Positions 34,970-45,573 of a DNA stretch of 64,000 nucleotides are shown here, piece after piece. Position 1 is the stretch's first letter. Each line of letters begins with the position of its first letter. The notes under the pieces are model-generated. The model did no database searches and had not been told where the DNA came from. It saw only the letters and a list, made by a program, of their open reading frames with translations. The position numbers and the translations under genes are program-made. Source of the DNA: Zizania palustris (lineage: Eukaryota; Streptophyta; Magnoliopsida; Poales; Poaceae); contig JAAALK010000079.1 in the NCBI GenBank assembly GCA_019279435.1, forward strand, positions 81,834,162 through 81,898,161, written 5' to 3'.

Positions 34970-36346
34970 TACTAATATTAAAATAGCCGTGCTACACCAG
35001 ACGGATTTACAGACACTGGTACAAAATGTCCTCCGGACACGCTGACAAAATCGTAATCCAAAAGATCTCTACCGGATAGACATTCTACTTTGTTGTGAAC
35101 GGCGTCATGGACACATCGGCCAATGCCACTTGGGCTGAAGTGTCTGTGGGTATGACCTCTACTTCATCGTCGTCTCACTGAATTAGGAACTAGTGTAAAG
35201 TAGAAGGAACGCAGCAGTTCGCGTGAATCTAGTCGCGCCCAAGCAGCACGCTATAGTTACCTTGTACATCGAAGACGAAGAATGTTGTTGGCAATGTCTT
35301 GTTGTCTACTGTCAACTCCATGGAGGGCACGCCCTTGGCCTAAAACTCTCGCCGTTGAAGCCGTTGAGCATCAAATTGGTCTTCTTTAGATAATCCTCGT
35401 CCCTGCCAAGTTTCTTCAACAGTGAGTAAGGCATTAGGTTAACTCTGGCCGAAGTGGTATTGTCCATCTCGGCCTTACGCGTTCTGTCTTCGAAGGGGCC
35501 TTCGCTGCGGACCCCAACAATCGGACCGGCCTCATTCGGCCGATCGGACCAGGCTTTAGCACAAGCTTCGGCCGGAGTAGGGGACTTACCTCTGTCATAC
35601 TTTCGCAACGGGGCCTTCGGGACTGGGACTTCCTGAGACCCTACTCTGACTGTGATAGCTTCGGTCTCCCTGTCCTTTGCCTCTTTGTGCCCATATTCTT
35701 CGACTTTATTTTGCACGAGTCGATTCGGAGGTACCATAGACAGCCTGTGGACGATGCCTCCCTCCGCTGCGTCTGCTTGTCCCTGCCAATCATAATACTC
35801 TAAAGGAAAACAAGGCATGGCGTTAAGTTGCAGAGGGTACTCCGGTTGTGATACGTATGGAGCCCACGGAGTCCCTGTCCAGTTGTACGGTGGAGGCATC
35901 GGTGTCTCTAGTGGCTTCGCCCATTGTGAGACGAACCCGTTACCTGGGGGGTTCGGCAGAGTCGATGGTGTCTCGGACCATATCAATGAGGGGTCCTACC
36001 AGGCCGAAGGTATGATCGGCCAGTGTGGGCCGAAGCCTCTTGCCGAAGGGCTCATCCAAAGTGGTGCAAGGTTCAGCCATTGAGGGCCGAACTCGCTCTG
36101 CGCGGGGCTCGGCCACTATGGTCCGAAGCTGCCATGCGGAGGGCTCAACCACTGTGGACTAGAGTCAAGGTACGGTGGGTTCAGCCACTGCGGTCCGAAG
36201 CTACCATGTGGAGGGCTCGACCACTGTGGTCCGAAGCCACCCTACGGAGGGCTCGGCCACTGTGGTCCGAAGCCATCCTCCGAATGTCTTGGGTCCCTCA
36301 GCTGACTTAGTTTTTTAGCGCGGGGGCCTGTTTCCTTGGCTTTTCT
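34970..36346 (-). pseudogene. element A gag-protease linker and protease remnant
   Basis: Pro-rich linker sequence (frame 35986-35312) leads to VNLMPYSLLKKLGRDEDYLK and LNGFNGES, which align with the protease of B just after its VDGGA active site. In A the active-site segment is absent: EMDNTTSARVNLMPY joins linker straight to the downstream part. A frame change at about 35330 follows, then VQGNYSVLLGRD. The frame reaches the double TAG before RT. Confidence 0.8.
36070..36285 (-). repeat. 36-bp minisatellite in the element A linker
   Basis: Six tandem units of 36 bp (for example GGCTCGGCCACTATGGTCCG opening the unit at about 36106), a multiple of three, encode diverged 12-residue repeats resembling SDHSGRALRRVA on the minus strand. 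TGA and TAG mutations occur in some units. Confidence 0.8.
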
Positions 36347-36970
36347 TTAGTGCTTGTTCAACAACATCTTATATGTTACCTTTGGCTTCTTGCGAGCCCT
36401 AGACGAAGGAATGCTAACATTTTGCTTCCACACTCCCACTTCGGGGTTTTTAGGTATGAGGGTGCGTGTGCGCGGTTCTCCAACAATTACTGCCTTCCCT
36501 TTAGTTGACTCAGCCTGTTCTGGCCGAATCAACATCTTCTTCTCGTCGAGGTTGACGGTGTTGACGGGGAAGGGATCTTTGTCTAGCTTCATCTTGGGAT
36601 TGTGGTCTATTTTCAATCATCCTTCTTCTATGGGCGATTGAACCTGCCGTCGAAAAACATTGCAGTCATTAGTATTATGTGAATGTGAATCATGCCACTT
36701 ACAATATGGATGTTTCTTCAACTCGTTGGCAGATGGAATGACTTGACCTTTGGGTAATCTGAGAAGCTGGTTCTTCAAGAGAAAATCAAATATCTTATCA
36801 CACTTAGTTATATCGAATGAGTACTTGACCTCACTAGGCTGACTCTTGGTGGGAGATGGCCCTAACTCGGAGCACGTGATAGGTTTACTATTGGCGTTCC
36901 AAACCCATTCGGCTGCATACATGTCGGCTGAATCCTCTTCTTCCGATTCCTCCTCATCGGAGCGTTCCAT
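36347..36970 (-). pseudogene. element A gag C-terminal part with zinc-binding motif
   Basis: Acidic region MERSDEEESEEEDSADMY, then KPITCSELGPSPTKSQPSEV, FDITKCDKIFDFLLKNQLLR and a C/H cluster YCKWHDSHSHNTNDCNVFRR that likely binds zinc. A stop near 36617 interrupts. The homologous piece of B is at 47153-47782. Confidence 0.85.
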
Positions 36971-37051
36971 GACGTGGATTTCAACCCTAGGCTTGTTAAA
37001 CGTCTTAATAAACTTTTTATCTTTAGCTCGACCTTCCTGGACCAGAGCCTA

Positions 37052-38373
37052 CTACAAGACTTGGCTAACCTCTAAAAAGTTCTGGTTGTCTAGTCTCTCT
37101 TTAATCTTGGAACGCAACCCACTAAAAGCTAGATCCGCCAAATCCCTTTCTAAAATATTAAGGCTAAAACATCGATTTCTAGTATCCCTAAAACGCTTGA
37201 TATACTCAGAGACGCTCTCGTTAGATTTCTGCCTAACCGATGTCAAGTATGAAAGCCTAAGTTCTGTCTCACCTGTGTAAAAGTAGTCATTGAATTTTCG
37301 TTCCAATTCATCCCACGTTTGAACGGAGTTCGGCGGGAGCGCCAAAAACCAAGTGAAAGCGGTGCCGGATAGTGAGAGAGAAAATAGTCTAAGTTTTAGA
37401 GCGTCCGACCCACTAGCCTCTCCACACTGTGCTAAAAATTGATTAACATGCTCTAGTGTGGTTTTGTTACCCTCGCCATCGAACTTAGTGAATTTAGGAA
37501 CTTTATTGCCATGAGGGTATGGTATTGTATCAAAATGGTCGGGATATGGCTTCCGGTAAACCCTAGCCCGACCCCTAGGCACGAAGCCGGCGCATTCCTC
37601 TAGGTCATCTTGGCCTTCTGCTGGCGCACGTCTCTTGTGTGGGGGCGCAACACGCGGCGGGATATCGGCGTGTCGACCATGGGCCTCTTCCCTATGCGCT
37701 AGCTATACGCCGTGCTCGAGCCTAGGCGCCAGTGCTTGTGGTGCGGGCAGCGTGGGCAGAGCTGGCTCCGGTGTAGATGGGGGCGGCACATGATATGTGG
37801 TGCTAGCTTGGTCGTAAGCATAATGACTGGTCTCGGCCACGGATGTTGAGGCCGGAGACGTAACGATTTTGCTAGTACTACCGTCAGTTCTGCTGTAAAC
37901 ATGATTTATCAGAGGTATACTAGCAATAAGGGCTGATGGTACGACCTCAGTAAAGCCGAACCTTTTAAACGTCGCCTCTACTTGGGAGCTAACTGCCGAA
38001 TCTAAATGGTTGGCTAGCAAAGCGCAAATGGTTTGATCTACCGATGCGGCTATCTTTTGCTCAATCTCTAAAGAAGATAAACGAGGTGATACAAGTGTTA
38101 CCTGGATCCGAGCAAGGTCGGGGACGACGATGTCACGCTTGATGAAGCCCACGTGCGTCTTAACGTAGCTCCCAAGCATCATGTCTTTTAGCGCCTTCAT
38201 CTTTGCCTCGATCTCCGCTCGGTCTTCTGCGGGAATATCTTAAAGAGTAGGTGTTAGGATGTTGCGGTTGTCGATATCCATGCCTCCCACGGCGTCCATT
38301 GGCGGTGTAGACGTAGTAGTCATTGTAGATGTACTGGCGGCCGATGTAGATGTACCCATCATGTCGGTGTAGC
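37052..38373 (-). pseudogene. element A gag (capsid)
   Basis: Gag begins shortly after the primer site with MMGTSTSAASTSTMTTTS, has a stop near 38240, and continues KRDIVVPDLARIQVTLVSP. The Retrotrans_gag region is at 37582-37052: FTKFDGEGNKTTLEHVNQFL, LFSLSLSGTAFTWFLALPP, FNDYFYTGETELRLS and ESVSEYIKRFRDTRNRCF. Confidence 0.9.
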
Positions 38374-38377
38374 TTCT

Positions 38378-38395
38378 CCCCAGCGGAGTAGCCAA
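38378..38395 (-). other. element A primer-binding site
   Basis: Minus-strand TGGCTACTCCGCTGGGGA lies 6 bp after the 5' LTR end. The same site in B reads TGGCGACTCCGCTGGGGA. A tRNA-Arg match is reported for related Tat elements, but I cannot confirm it here. Confidence 0.75.
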
Positions 38396-38401
38396 AAAGA
38401 G

Positions 38402-39341
38402 TGTTGACACAGAAATGTGCCCCCACACTTGGGTCAGTTCGACGATCCAAAAGCGTGTGAATACTTAGGGATAAGTCTAAGCGTAACACAACATCGACGT
38501 CGCGTTCCGACTACCCTTAGCCATGGTAAGGGGGGTGGAGTCGCCAGGTAATCAGATCACACAGAAATAATCCAATTAGCCGAAAGAAATTTATTAAACA
38601 GAACAAGTCAGAAATTGGATGAAGCCTGACTGATTCGAAGTATGGCGCGAAGGGTGTCACCGAAGCGTACCTTCGGCGTCTAGTGCGGAGTGTCTCACCG
38701 AAGGGTGTCGTCGGCGTTTGGACTGATCTGGCCAGAGATGGACTCCGAACGGATCTAGACGCGACAATCACCTCTGAACAGCGGGGTTCGGCGTGAAGTC
38801 TCCGATACAGTAAGATACAGAATAATGACAGGCACATCGTGCGAGCATGACTTCATCTGGAGCGGAGTACGAGCGTGGCGGAGCCTGTCGTGGCGAAGTC
38901 TATTGGCGAAGCGTGTTGGCGTGCAGTCGAAGCAGCGACCTCACCGAAGTGTGTTCTGACAACCCCCGAAACCAGTCTCCTAGCTCCGGACACCTTGGGC
39001 GGAGTGGCTCCGAATGTGGAAAACCTGCAACAGAGGGGATTCGAAGTACCAATTCAGCCTGAGGACCGAATTCTGCTAAGTGTTGCACTAGTGGCAAAGG
39101 TAGCAATCTGTTACGTAGATTAGCGGATACTTCACAGGCGAAGTAATAAGGCGATAGCAATCTATTACGTAGATTAACGGATACTTCACAAGCGAAGTAA
39201 CAAGGCGATAGTAATCTATTACGTAGATTAACGAATACTTCACAGGCGAAGTAACAAGGCTTACCACTGTTCTGAAGTGGCCGTCAGAGGGCTTCTGAGC
39301 AAACCCACGAAGAATACAGAAAATAAAGATAAAGTAAAGTA
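38402..39341 (-). repeat. element A 5' LTR, truncated
   Basis: Matches 27868-28780 of the 3' LTR but stops at about 39341-39345, losing roughly 370 bp of its upstream end. A 24-bp inverted copy of its own sequence follows the break. Confidence 0.9.
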
Positions 39342-39365
39342 CGGTGAGACACTCCGCACTAGACG
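39342..39365 (+). other. 24-bp inverted filler at broken LTR end
   Basis: CGGTGAGACACTCCGCACTAGACG is the exact reverse complement of 38677-38700 in the same LTR. The first bases CGGT are shared with the normal LTR continuation, giving a microhomology at the junction. Confidence 0.85.
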
Positions 39366-39640
39366 TGTAGTTTTTATGTTTTCATAAAATAATAAACCTT
39401 TAAAAATTCATATAAATTTGGTTATAGCTATGATTAGCTCCATTCAAATTTCTATAAATTTATAAAATTATGAACTTTAATTTAGGATGAAATAAAAATA
39501 TTTTCATAAAACTTTCTGCATACTTTTATTTATGAGATATTATTTATACCGTAGTTGTTGATGTCGAAGATCCACAAGAGTACGATCCCGAAGACGTTGA
39601 GTATTATCCGGATAAAGGCAAGTTTCCATGATTATTAATT
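39366..39640 (+). repeat. inner inverted repeat, left copy
   Basis: AATAATAAACCTTTAAAAATTCATATAAA, the TTTATACCGTAGTTGTTGATG block and the GTCGAAGATCCACAAGAGTA block match the reverse complement of about 41850-42010; the right copy lacks about 90 bp in the middle. One frame reads VDVEDPQEYDPEDVEYYPDK, perhaps a remnant of an acidic coding region; family not recognised. Confidence 0.8.
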
Positions 39641-40109
39641 TAATTTTATATAAATGCATGTTTAGGACACACGCATACATACACTTGAAATTTACGACGA
39701 TCGTCGCTCACGAGTATGTCGACTAAACCTTAAATTGTTGCACTTAGCCTATCCTTGATAATTGAGAACCCTATTGGTATTGCCGTTGCTGGTTGCTGGT
39801 TCTGTCGGCCCGAGTAGCACAATTCTTTTTCTGTTTTCTAAAAATAGAAAAAGTATCCAACGGTATATCGTTGGTACGGTATACTTAAAAAATAATAGAA
39901 ACTAGACAAGTGCTGCTTCGCCAAAGCGTCGTCTCATTCGTCGGCGTGTTAAACTATAGATGCTATGTGGATGTTGGTTGTAATGCTACTTTGTTAGATG
40001 ATTTCCTACATGTACATATACTTTGTTAACTTTATGCAATTTGTTTTTGTAATCATGATTATGCTATTGTGTACATGTGTAAGATAGTTCTCGTGATGGT
40101 TCTTACGAA

Positions 40110-41135
40110 AATGTCTCAGCACCATTTTCATGTGTTTCTTTCGCCTTGAAAGTGGACGAGACAACATGAGTTTTGTGTAATCTGCCATTTTAAACATTAT
40201 TGTATCATATGATACAAAGTGTATTAGATTTGTTACTTAAGCAAAAATCTATTTTGTTTATCATTAGCAGCAACATGACCCACAAAATACAATCATACAC
40301 GCTTATCATTTTTTATCGTAGTAGAGCAATGGAAAGGATAAATTTTAATATTAGATGAAACATAACAACATCATCCATGCGACACAAATATAGAGAGATG
40401 CACTATCTGCAGGTCACACGACAAAATTGAGTGTGTCACCAGATATTACATAAGTGTGATTCTCATAGAAACACAGAATTTATCGTATATGAAATTGTAG
40501 GTTTGTTGTGAAAATACAATTATCGACACTTTTAATAAAAGGGAAAATTACTCGCATGCCATTATAATTTTTAGAAATTGCCTATATGCCACTGTCAGTG
40601 ACTGTGGCGGCCCCCATCTGTCAGTGACACACCAATGGCATATTGGCAAACCGTAAAAATTATAATGGCATGAAAAAATTAACCCTTTATAAAAACTACA
40701 AATCTACAAAATTGTAGATTTGTACCATATGATAGATATGTCAGCACCATCTGTTCATGTGTTTTGTTGCTCTAGAAGTGCAAGACAACATAAGTTCTAT
40801 GTAATATGTCATTTTAACATTATTGTATCATATGGTACAAATTTATATCGTATGATACAAAAGTGTATCAGATTTGTTACTACAGAAAAATCTATTTTGT
40901 GGACAGCATCACTATGATTAACAACAAACAAGCATTCGCATACAATAGATAATATAATCTAATAGCTCAGGAGAAATAATTAATATATGATTGCTTTTAT
41001 GGTACAAATATGTAACGACCGAAATATAAAAAGTACTAGGTTTACAGATACAATATAAGTGTGCTTCTCATAGAAAGACAGAAATTATCGTTTATGAATT
41101 TGTAGGTTTGTTGTAAAAATACAAACCTACAATTT
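40110..41135 (+). repeat. diverged direct repeat pair, about 420 bp each, around a MITE
   Basis: Copy 1 (about 40110-40530) and copy 2 (about 40738-41135) share CAGCACCAT...TTCATGTGTTT, ACATTATTGTATCATATG, GATTTGTTACT, AAAAATCTATTTTGT, AAGTGTG.TTCTCATAGAAA and TGTAGGTTTGTTGT in the same order. The middle of each copy has diverged. No coding potential. Confidence 0.75.
40541..40685. mobile_element. Mutator-type foldback MITE, 145 bp
   Basis: Both arms read inward through GCCATTATAATTTTTA; ends are GGGAAAATTA and (reverse complement) GGGTTAATTT. The arms span most of the element. Flanks TTAATAAAA (40532-40540) and TTTATAAAA (40686-40694) match at 8 of 9 bases, the 9-bp duplication typical of Mutator-like elements. 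Confidence 0.8.
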
Positions 41136-41396
41136 CATATAAATTTGTTGTAAACAAGCATTCACATATTTGTTTCTCTACACTTGTGAGGAGGAGTACC
41201 TGTAATTTTTTGCTGCACAACAGGAGATCCCTCATTCAATTGAGAGATAAGTGAGGGAAGGAGGCTAGTGGGAGAGGGGGGATGGAGGAGGAGGGGGAGG
41301 TGGGGGTCTGGGGGATAGGGCACCGGAGTTGTAGGTGGCGACGAGTATGTAGGTTGTCGGCGGTGAAGAGGACAAGAGGTTACCAATGAGGTACCA

Positions 41397-41697
41397 GCCG
41401 CGCGCCGTGTCCGAGGATATAGGTCGTCGCCGTGCGCCGAAGATGTAAGTCGTTGTTGGTGGTGGAGGGAGCTTGCGGCTCGTGCCCGATGACGTAGGTC
41501 GTCGGTGGTGGAGGGAGCTCGCGGCATGTGCCCGAGGATGTAGGTTGTCGTCGCATGCCGAAGATGCAGGTCATCGTTGGTGGTGGAGGGAGCTCACGAC
41601 GCTTGCCCGAGGACGCATGTCGTCGATGGTGGAGGGAGCTCGTGGCGCGTGCCCGAGGACAAAGGTCGTTGGTGGTGGAGGAGTTCACGGCACGCGG
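41397..41697. repeat. GC-rich minisatellite, about 120-bp higher-order unit
   Basis: GTGCCCGAGGA-type starts occur near 41405, 41483, 41527, 41602 and 41649, alternating spacings of about 78 and 45 bp, with GGTGGTGGAGGGAGCT in between. ORFs through it on both strands are products of the repeat and not genes. Confidence 0.7.
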
Positions 41698-41849
41698 CTT
41701 ACTTCGGCGCGGAATTTTTGTGCGATGAATCTGTTCGCGCGATATACTGTTAGTACGGTATACTTAAAAACTCTTCTAAAAAATATAACCAGGTCATCCC
41801 GAATTAACAATCATGGGAGCAAGCATGATCAAAGAAATACTGCCTTGAT

Positions 41850-42150
41850 CCAGATAATACTCAGAGTCTTCGGGATTTTACTCTTGCGGATCTTCGACGT
41901 CGACAACTACGGTATAAATAACATCTCATAAATTTGAATGGATCTAATAAGAGCTATAACCAATTTTATATGAATTTTTAAAGGTTTATTATTTTCTAAA
42001 AACAGAAAAAATGCACTATTCACTATTGAGTTGAATGGGCTGAATTATTTCTAAAAAAAGAAAAAAACACTGTTCATCGTAATCGAGCCTGATTAAATTT
42101 TTTAAGTATACCGTACGAACGGTATACCGTTCGTTAGTTTTTCTGATAAT
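41850..42150 (-). repeat. inverted repeat, right arm
   Basis: Reverse complement of both 39366-39640 (41850-42010) and 27707-27783 (42065-42150). It includes the palindromic ACGGTATACCGTTCGTACGGTATAC (in pieces GTATACCGT and CGGTATACCGTTCG) followed by a TTAAAAAATTT run. Confidence 0.7.
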
Positions 42151-42174
42151 GTTATTTCTAAAAGCGTATTATAA

Positions 42175-42514
42175 GGTCTGTTTTGCTTAGTCCAAAGTTT
42201 ACTCTTCCTCACCTCAAATATTCATGTGTTAATTAAAACTATTAAACATAAATTAATTATAAAATTAAGAACATAAATGAGAACTAATTCACGAGACGAA
42301 TATATTAAACATAATTAGTTCATAATTTGACAATATAGTGCTACACTAAACATATACTAATGATGGATTAATTATGTTTAATAGATTCGTCTCGTAAATT
42401 ACCTAGAGCTTCTGCAATTAGTTTTATAATTAGCTCATATTTATTTCTTTTAATTATGATCTAAACATGTGTAGTGATGGGACTAAACTTTAGACTAAAG
42501 GAACCAAACACCCC
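42175..42514. mobile_element. PIF/Harbinger-type grass MITE, 340 bp
   Basis: Ends GGTCTGTTTTGCTTAGTCCA and (reverse complement) GGGGTGTTTGGTTCCTTTAG, flanked by TAA and TTA. Internal ATTCGTCTCGTAAATTA and GTTTTATAATTAGCTCAT are typical of a very common grass MITE family. Confidence 0.75.
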
Positions 42515-42563
42515 TTAAGTTTATGTGTTTCCCTTGACAAAGTGTTTTTAGGCATAACATAAA

Positions 42564-43772
42564 GGGTGCGTTTGGCAAGTCTCTAACTCTAGCTTCTTTG
42601 TTCTGTGGAGCTAGAGCTGAGCTAAACACATTTGCTAGGTAGTGGACTCGAACTAGAGTGCTTCAAAAAAATACAATGTGGAGATGGAGTGGAGTTGAAC
42701 CAGTTTCAGCTAGTCCACTACAGAAAAATTTACAAAATTACCCGCAATTGACATCAGAAAAAATTACCCACACTGCCATTGGGGAACACACGACCTAATC
42801 AGACTAGAAAAAATCACGTGTGGTTGGGGGAAACACATGCGCTTGCGGCGAGCGACGAGCAGCGTGCGGCGCGAGCGGCGCGAGCGGCGTGCGGCGAGCA
42901 ATGAACATGGCAGACTCGTGCAGCTAGCGGTGAGCGGCTCGAGAAGACTCAGTGGCGTGTGACCAGGCAACCAAATCCTACTGCCTACGGCTTGGCGCGT
43001 GCGACTAGGCAACTAGATCCAGTGACAATTGACGCAGCGACGGTAGACCCGGCAACGACAGACACAACAGCGGTAGATCCGATGATAGTGGACTCAACGA
43101 TGGCCTGACGATATGCATGCAACACTAATTTATCATTATTTGCACTGATTTTATCATTGTTTTGAATAAATCCCGTATGAAATTATGACTGAAATAGCAC
43201 TAATTTTTGCACTAAAATTATCACTTTTTAAAACAAATGTTGGGTATGATATAGATATCCAAACTTTCCAAATATTATATATTATGTTTTGCAAACCGAT
43301 GTAGCTATCTTTCCTCATCCTCCTCAAGGTAATAATCAAATGTTGTTTTATTTTTAATTGATTAGAGATTATATATCCATGTTTAATACAACTTGTAGGG
43401 AAATATTATCTTGTCGACATTGTCTATCTAAATCATCATGAGTACTTAGCTCCATACAATAGCCATAGGTACCATGTGCCAAAATTTAGAAGAAGATTAG
43501 GACCAAGTGGTGAGAAGGAAAAAATAACTTTCTTTAAGTCGAGTTTGTGCAATATTATTGAAAGATGCTTTGGTGTGTGGAAGATAAAGTGGAGAATTCT
43601 ACTCAAGATGCCTAGCTTATGGAAACAAAAGATGGTTGTGCCGGCAAATATGGCATTGCATAATTTTATTTGTGATCATGATGCGCTCGATATGCATTTT
43701 CTTAGATTTAATATAAATACGAATTATGTGCCTACCATCCCGTCTAGATATATAATGTTTGTCATTTCTTAA
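42564..43772 (+). mobile_element. decayed PIF/Harbinger element
   Basis: A GGGTGCGTTTGGCAAG terminus at 42564 (preceded by AAA) and a transposase remnant at 43398-43772. Between them is AT-rich sequence and a GC-rich CGGCGAGC stretch (42845-42960). The matching right terminus was not found. Confidence 0.6.
43398..43772 (+). pseudogene. Harbinger-type transposase C-terminal remnant
   Basis: An apparent acceptor (TTGTAG) at 43393-43398 opens a frame GKYYLVDIVYLNHHEYLAPY, then HVPKFRRRLGPSGEKEKITF, IIERCFGVWKIKWRIL and MALHNFICDHDALD. This is the DDE_Tnp_4/HARBI1-like C-terminal block; ERCFG carries the last catalytic Glu. The first two catalytic Asp residues are not present in what I can read, so it is a fragment. 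Confidence 0.8.
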
Positions 43773-44088
43773 GATACATCTGATATATCAATAGATGGTG
43801 CGAGTGATGTTTCTATGAATGCTTTCTGTGATGACTTAGCTCATCACATTGTAGGATAATAGTATGATTTATGCATTGTATGCACTTTATTGATGTATCT
43901 AACTAATTGTGGTACTTATATTATTATTATTATTGATATATATATATGATGGACTTTTGTTCTCCGCTCATCCTGGATCGATCGAGTTGGCCTTGTGCGG
44001 CCCTCCACCGTTGAAAGCTATACACTACCGCCTATTCTCCCGCTCACCACCCTCGAGCGGCGGAGTGGATGGCAGTGTGGGTGGTACT

Positions 44089-44280
44089 AGAGGGGTGGCA
44101 GTGAAGCAGGTGATGTGGGGGAATCTGGCGGACATGCTGGAGGAGTTGCGTGCCCGAGTACGGGACGAGGCATTCGTGGGGATCAACCTGGAGATGAGCG
44201 GTGTGATGAACACACTATGGCGGAACACCTTCGAGCTCGACCACGCCGACATCCGCTACCTCAAGCTCCGGGACTCTACC
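44089..44280 (+). pseudogene. PARN-like poly(A)-specific ribonuclease fragment
   Basis: RGVAVKQVMWGNLADMLEEL, ARVRDEAFVGINLEMSGV and WRNTFELDHADIRYLKLRDS match the N-terminus of plant PARN-like CAF1-family deadenylases. These remove poly(A) tails; some act in mitochondria. Upstream in-frame sequence from about 43965 (GPPPLKAIHYRLFSRSPPSS) could be a targeting presequence. Exonuclease motif I should be D-x-E; here it is N-L-E (AAC at 44185), so the metal-binding Asp is lost. The frame is cut by element B at 44280 and the stop (TGA) lies in the LTR. No other part of the gene is seen. Confidence 0.75.
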
Positions 44281-45543
44281 TGCTGATAGCGAAAAATGGC
44301 ATTAATGGTCAAGATTACCAAATATCACTTTTTGGTAGTTTTACCAAAAATATGCTGAGACCTGGCACAAGCGGGTCCAACCGGCCATGTAGGCCCGATC
44401 TGACCGGCCATGAAGGCCCGGTCAGACTGGCCCAACCCGAGTCCGACTCCAAATGACTAATCTCGTGGTATTTTATCCCTAATTAATTTTGGACGACTTG
44501 GAACCTATGTCTAACTCAGATTAGACCCAGGAACTCATGGCCCACCTCTATAAATAGAGGCAAGGTTGATTCAAGGAAACCCCCCAAACCCCTAATAGAT
44601 CCAATCTATTATCTACCTTGAATCGCATTTACTTTCATTGCCCTAGTTTTAGCTTAGCACGCACATCTTTGCTAGTTTGCGCTGTAAACCATCCGTCCGC
44701 CACATCATAATCACGGTAAGTCCTTGTCGGTTCGCTCGTGAATCGTCTGTTTCATCCACGTAACAGATTTCTATCGGTTTTATCGCTTTCTATTGGTAAT
44801 TCGGTCTCCTGGCCAAATTACTTTGATCCCTTAGTATTTTTTGCAGTACTTCATCACTTTCATCCTCTCTGAGGAGTTTGGTTGAGATCCATCCACGGGA
44901 AGACTGTTGCCAGAGCTCGGAGGACACCTTCCAGGAACAGTCGGCCCGACCGGCCCGTGCCATGCCGTCATCTGACGCACCGATACACTACTGTCCGACG
45001 GCGGCATGAGGCTGCGTTGACCGGGGTTTGAAGGGGACTACGGAACACCCTTCGCGTCGAAGGTAATTTCACGCCGGAGTTCATATTCGCATCGGTTTCG
45101 GGACCCCCAAAGACCCTTCGGTCCGACCGAGGTCAAGCCCTTGGTCTGATCGGCTGATAGGCCGAAGGCCCCTTCGTGATACCTTCAGGCAACTTTGCAC
45201 CAGTACGCCAAAGCCCCTTCGATGAAGGCTTCGCACTGCCGTTCAGACTAGCTGTGTGCCTTCGGTCTGATCGGACTCCCCTGGCCAGTCTGACCGCCTG
45301 TTAGGTTTCGGTCCAACCGACCCTGTTCTAGCCGGTTGGGTTTAGTTAGGTTATTTATTGTTCTTAGTTATTTTCCAACACTTCGGTTAATTGAGTAATT
45401 TTAGATTATTATTATTTAATATCCTGGCGACTACGTTATCCCCTTACCACGGTTTGAGGATTGTCGGAACGCGACGTCAATGTTTCACGATGTTTTTGGA
45501 TTGTCGAACTGGCCCAAGTGCGGGGCACGTTTTCGTGTCAACA
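44281..45543 (+). repeat. element B 5' LTR, 1,263 bp
   Basis: Starts TGCTGATAGC (TGTTGATAGC in the 3' copy) and ends GTGTCAACA. A TATA-like CTATAAATAGAGG is at about 44548-44560. GACCGGCC-type palindromes cluster at 44385-44440 and 44940-45345. Confidence 0.92.
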
Positions 45544-45550
45544 CACTTTT

Positions 45551-45568
45551 TGGCGACTCCGCTGGGGA
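45551..45568 (+). other. element B primer-binding site
   Basis: TGGCGACTCCGCTGGGGA, 7 bp after the 5' LTR. Confidence 0.75.
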
Positions 45569-45573
45569 TAGAC

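Larger units (their letters stand above)
27868..39341 (-). mobile_element. Tat-type Ty3/gypsy element A with nested solo LTR
   Basis: A minus-strand element with 5' LTR at 38402-39341 (truncated), primer site 38378-38395, gag, linker, protease remnant, RT, RNase H, second RNase H, integrase, and 3' LTR at 27868-29181. A 2,020-bp solo LTR interrupts the integrase. The second, archaeal-type RNase H places it in the Tat lineage. In-frame stops and a protease deletion make it inactive. The LTRs and linkers are dense in CGAAG/CTTCGG motifs. The left flank is CCTCT; no matching duplication can be seen because the other end is broken. Confidence 0.93.

Noticed and set aside
41162..41931. ORFs on both strands
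   Set aside because: Produced by the GC-rich minisatellite at 41397-41697.
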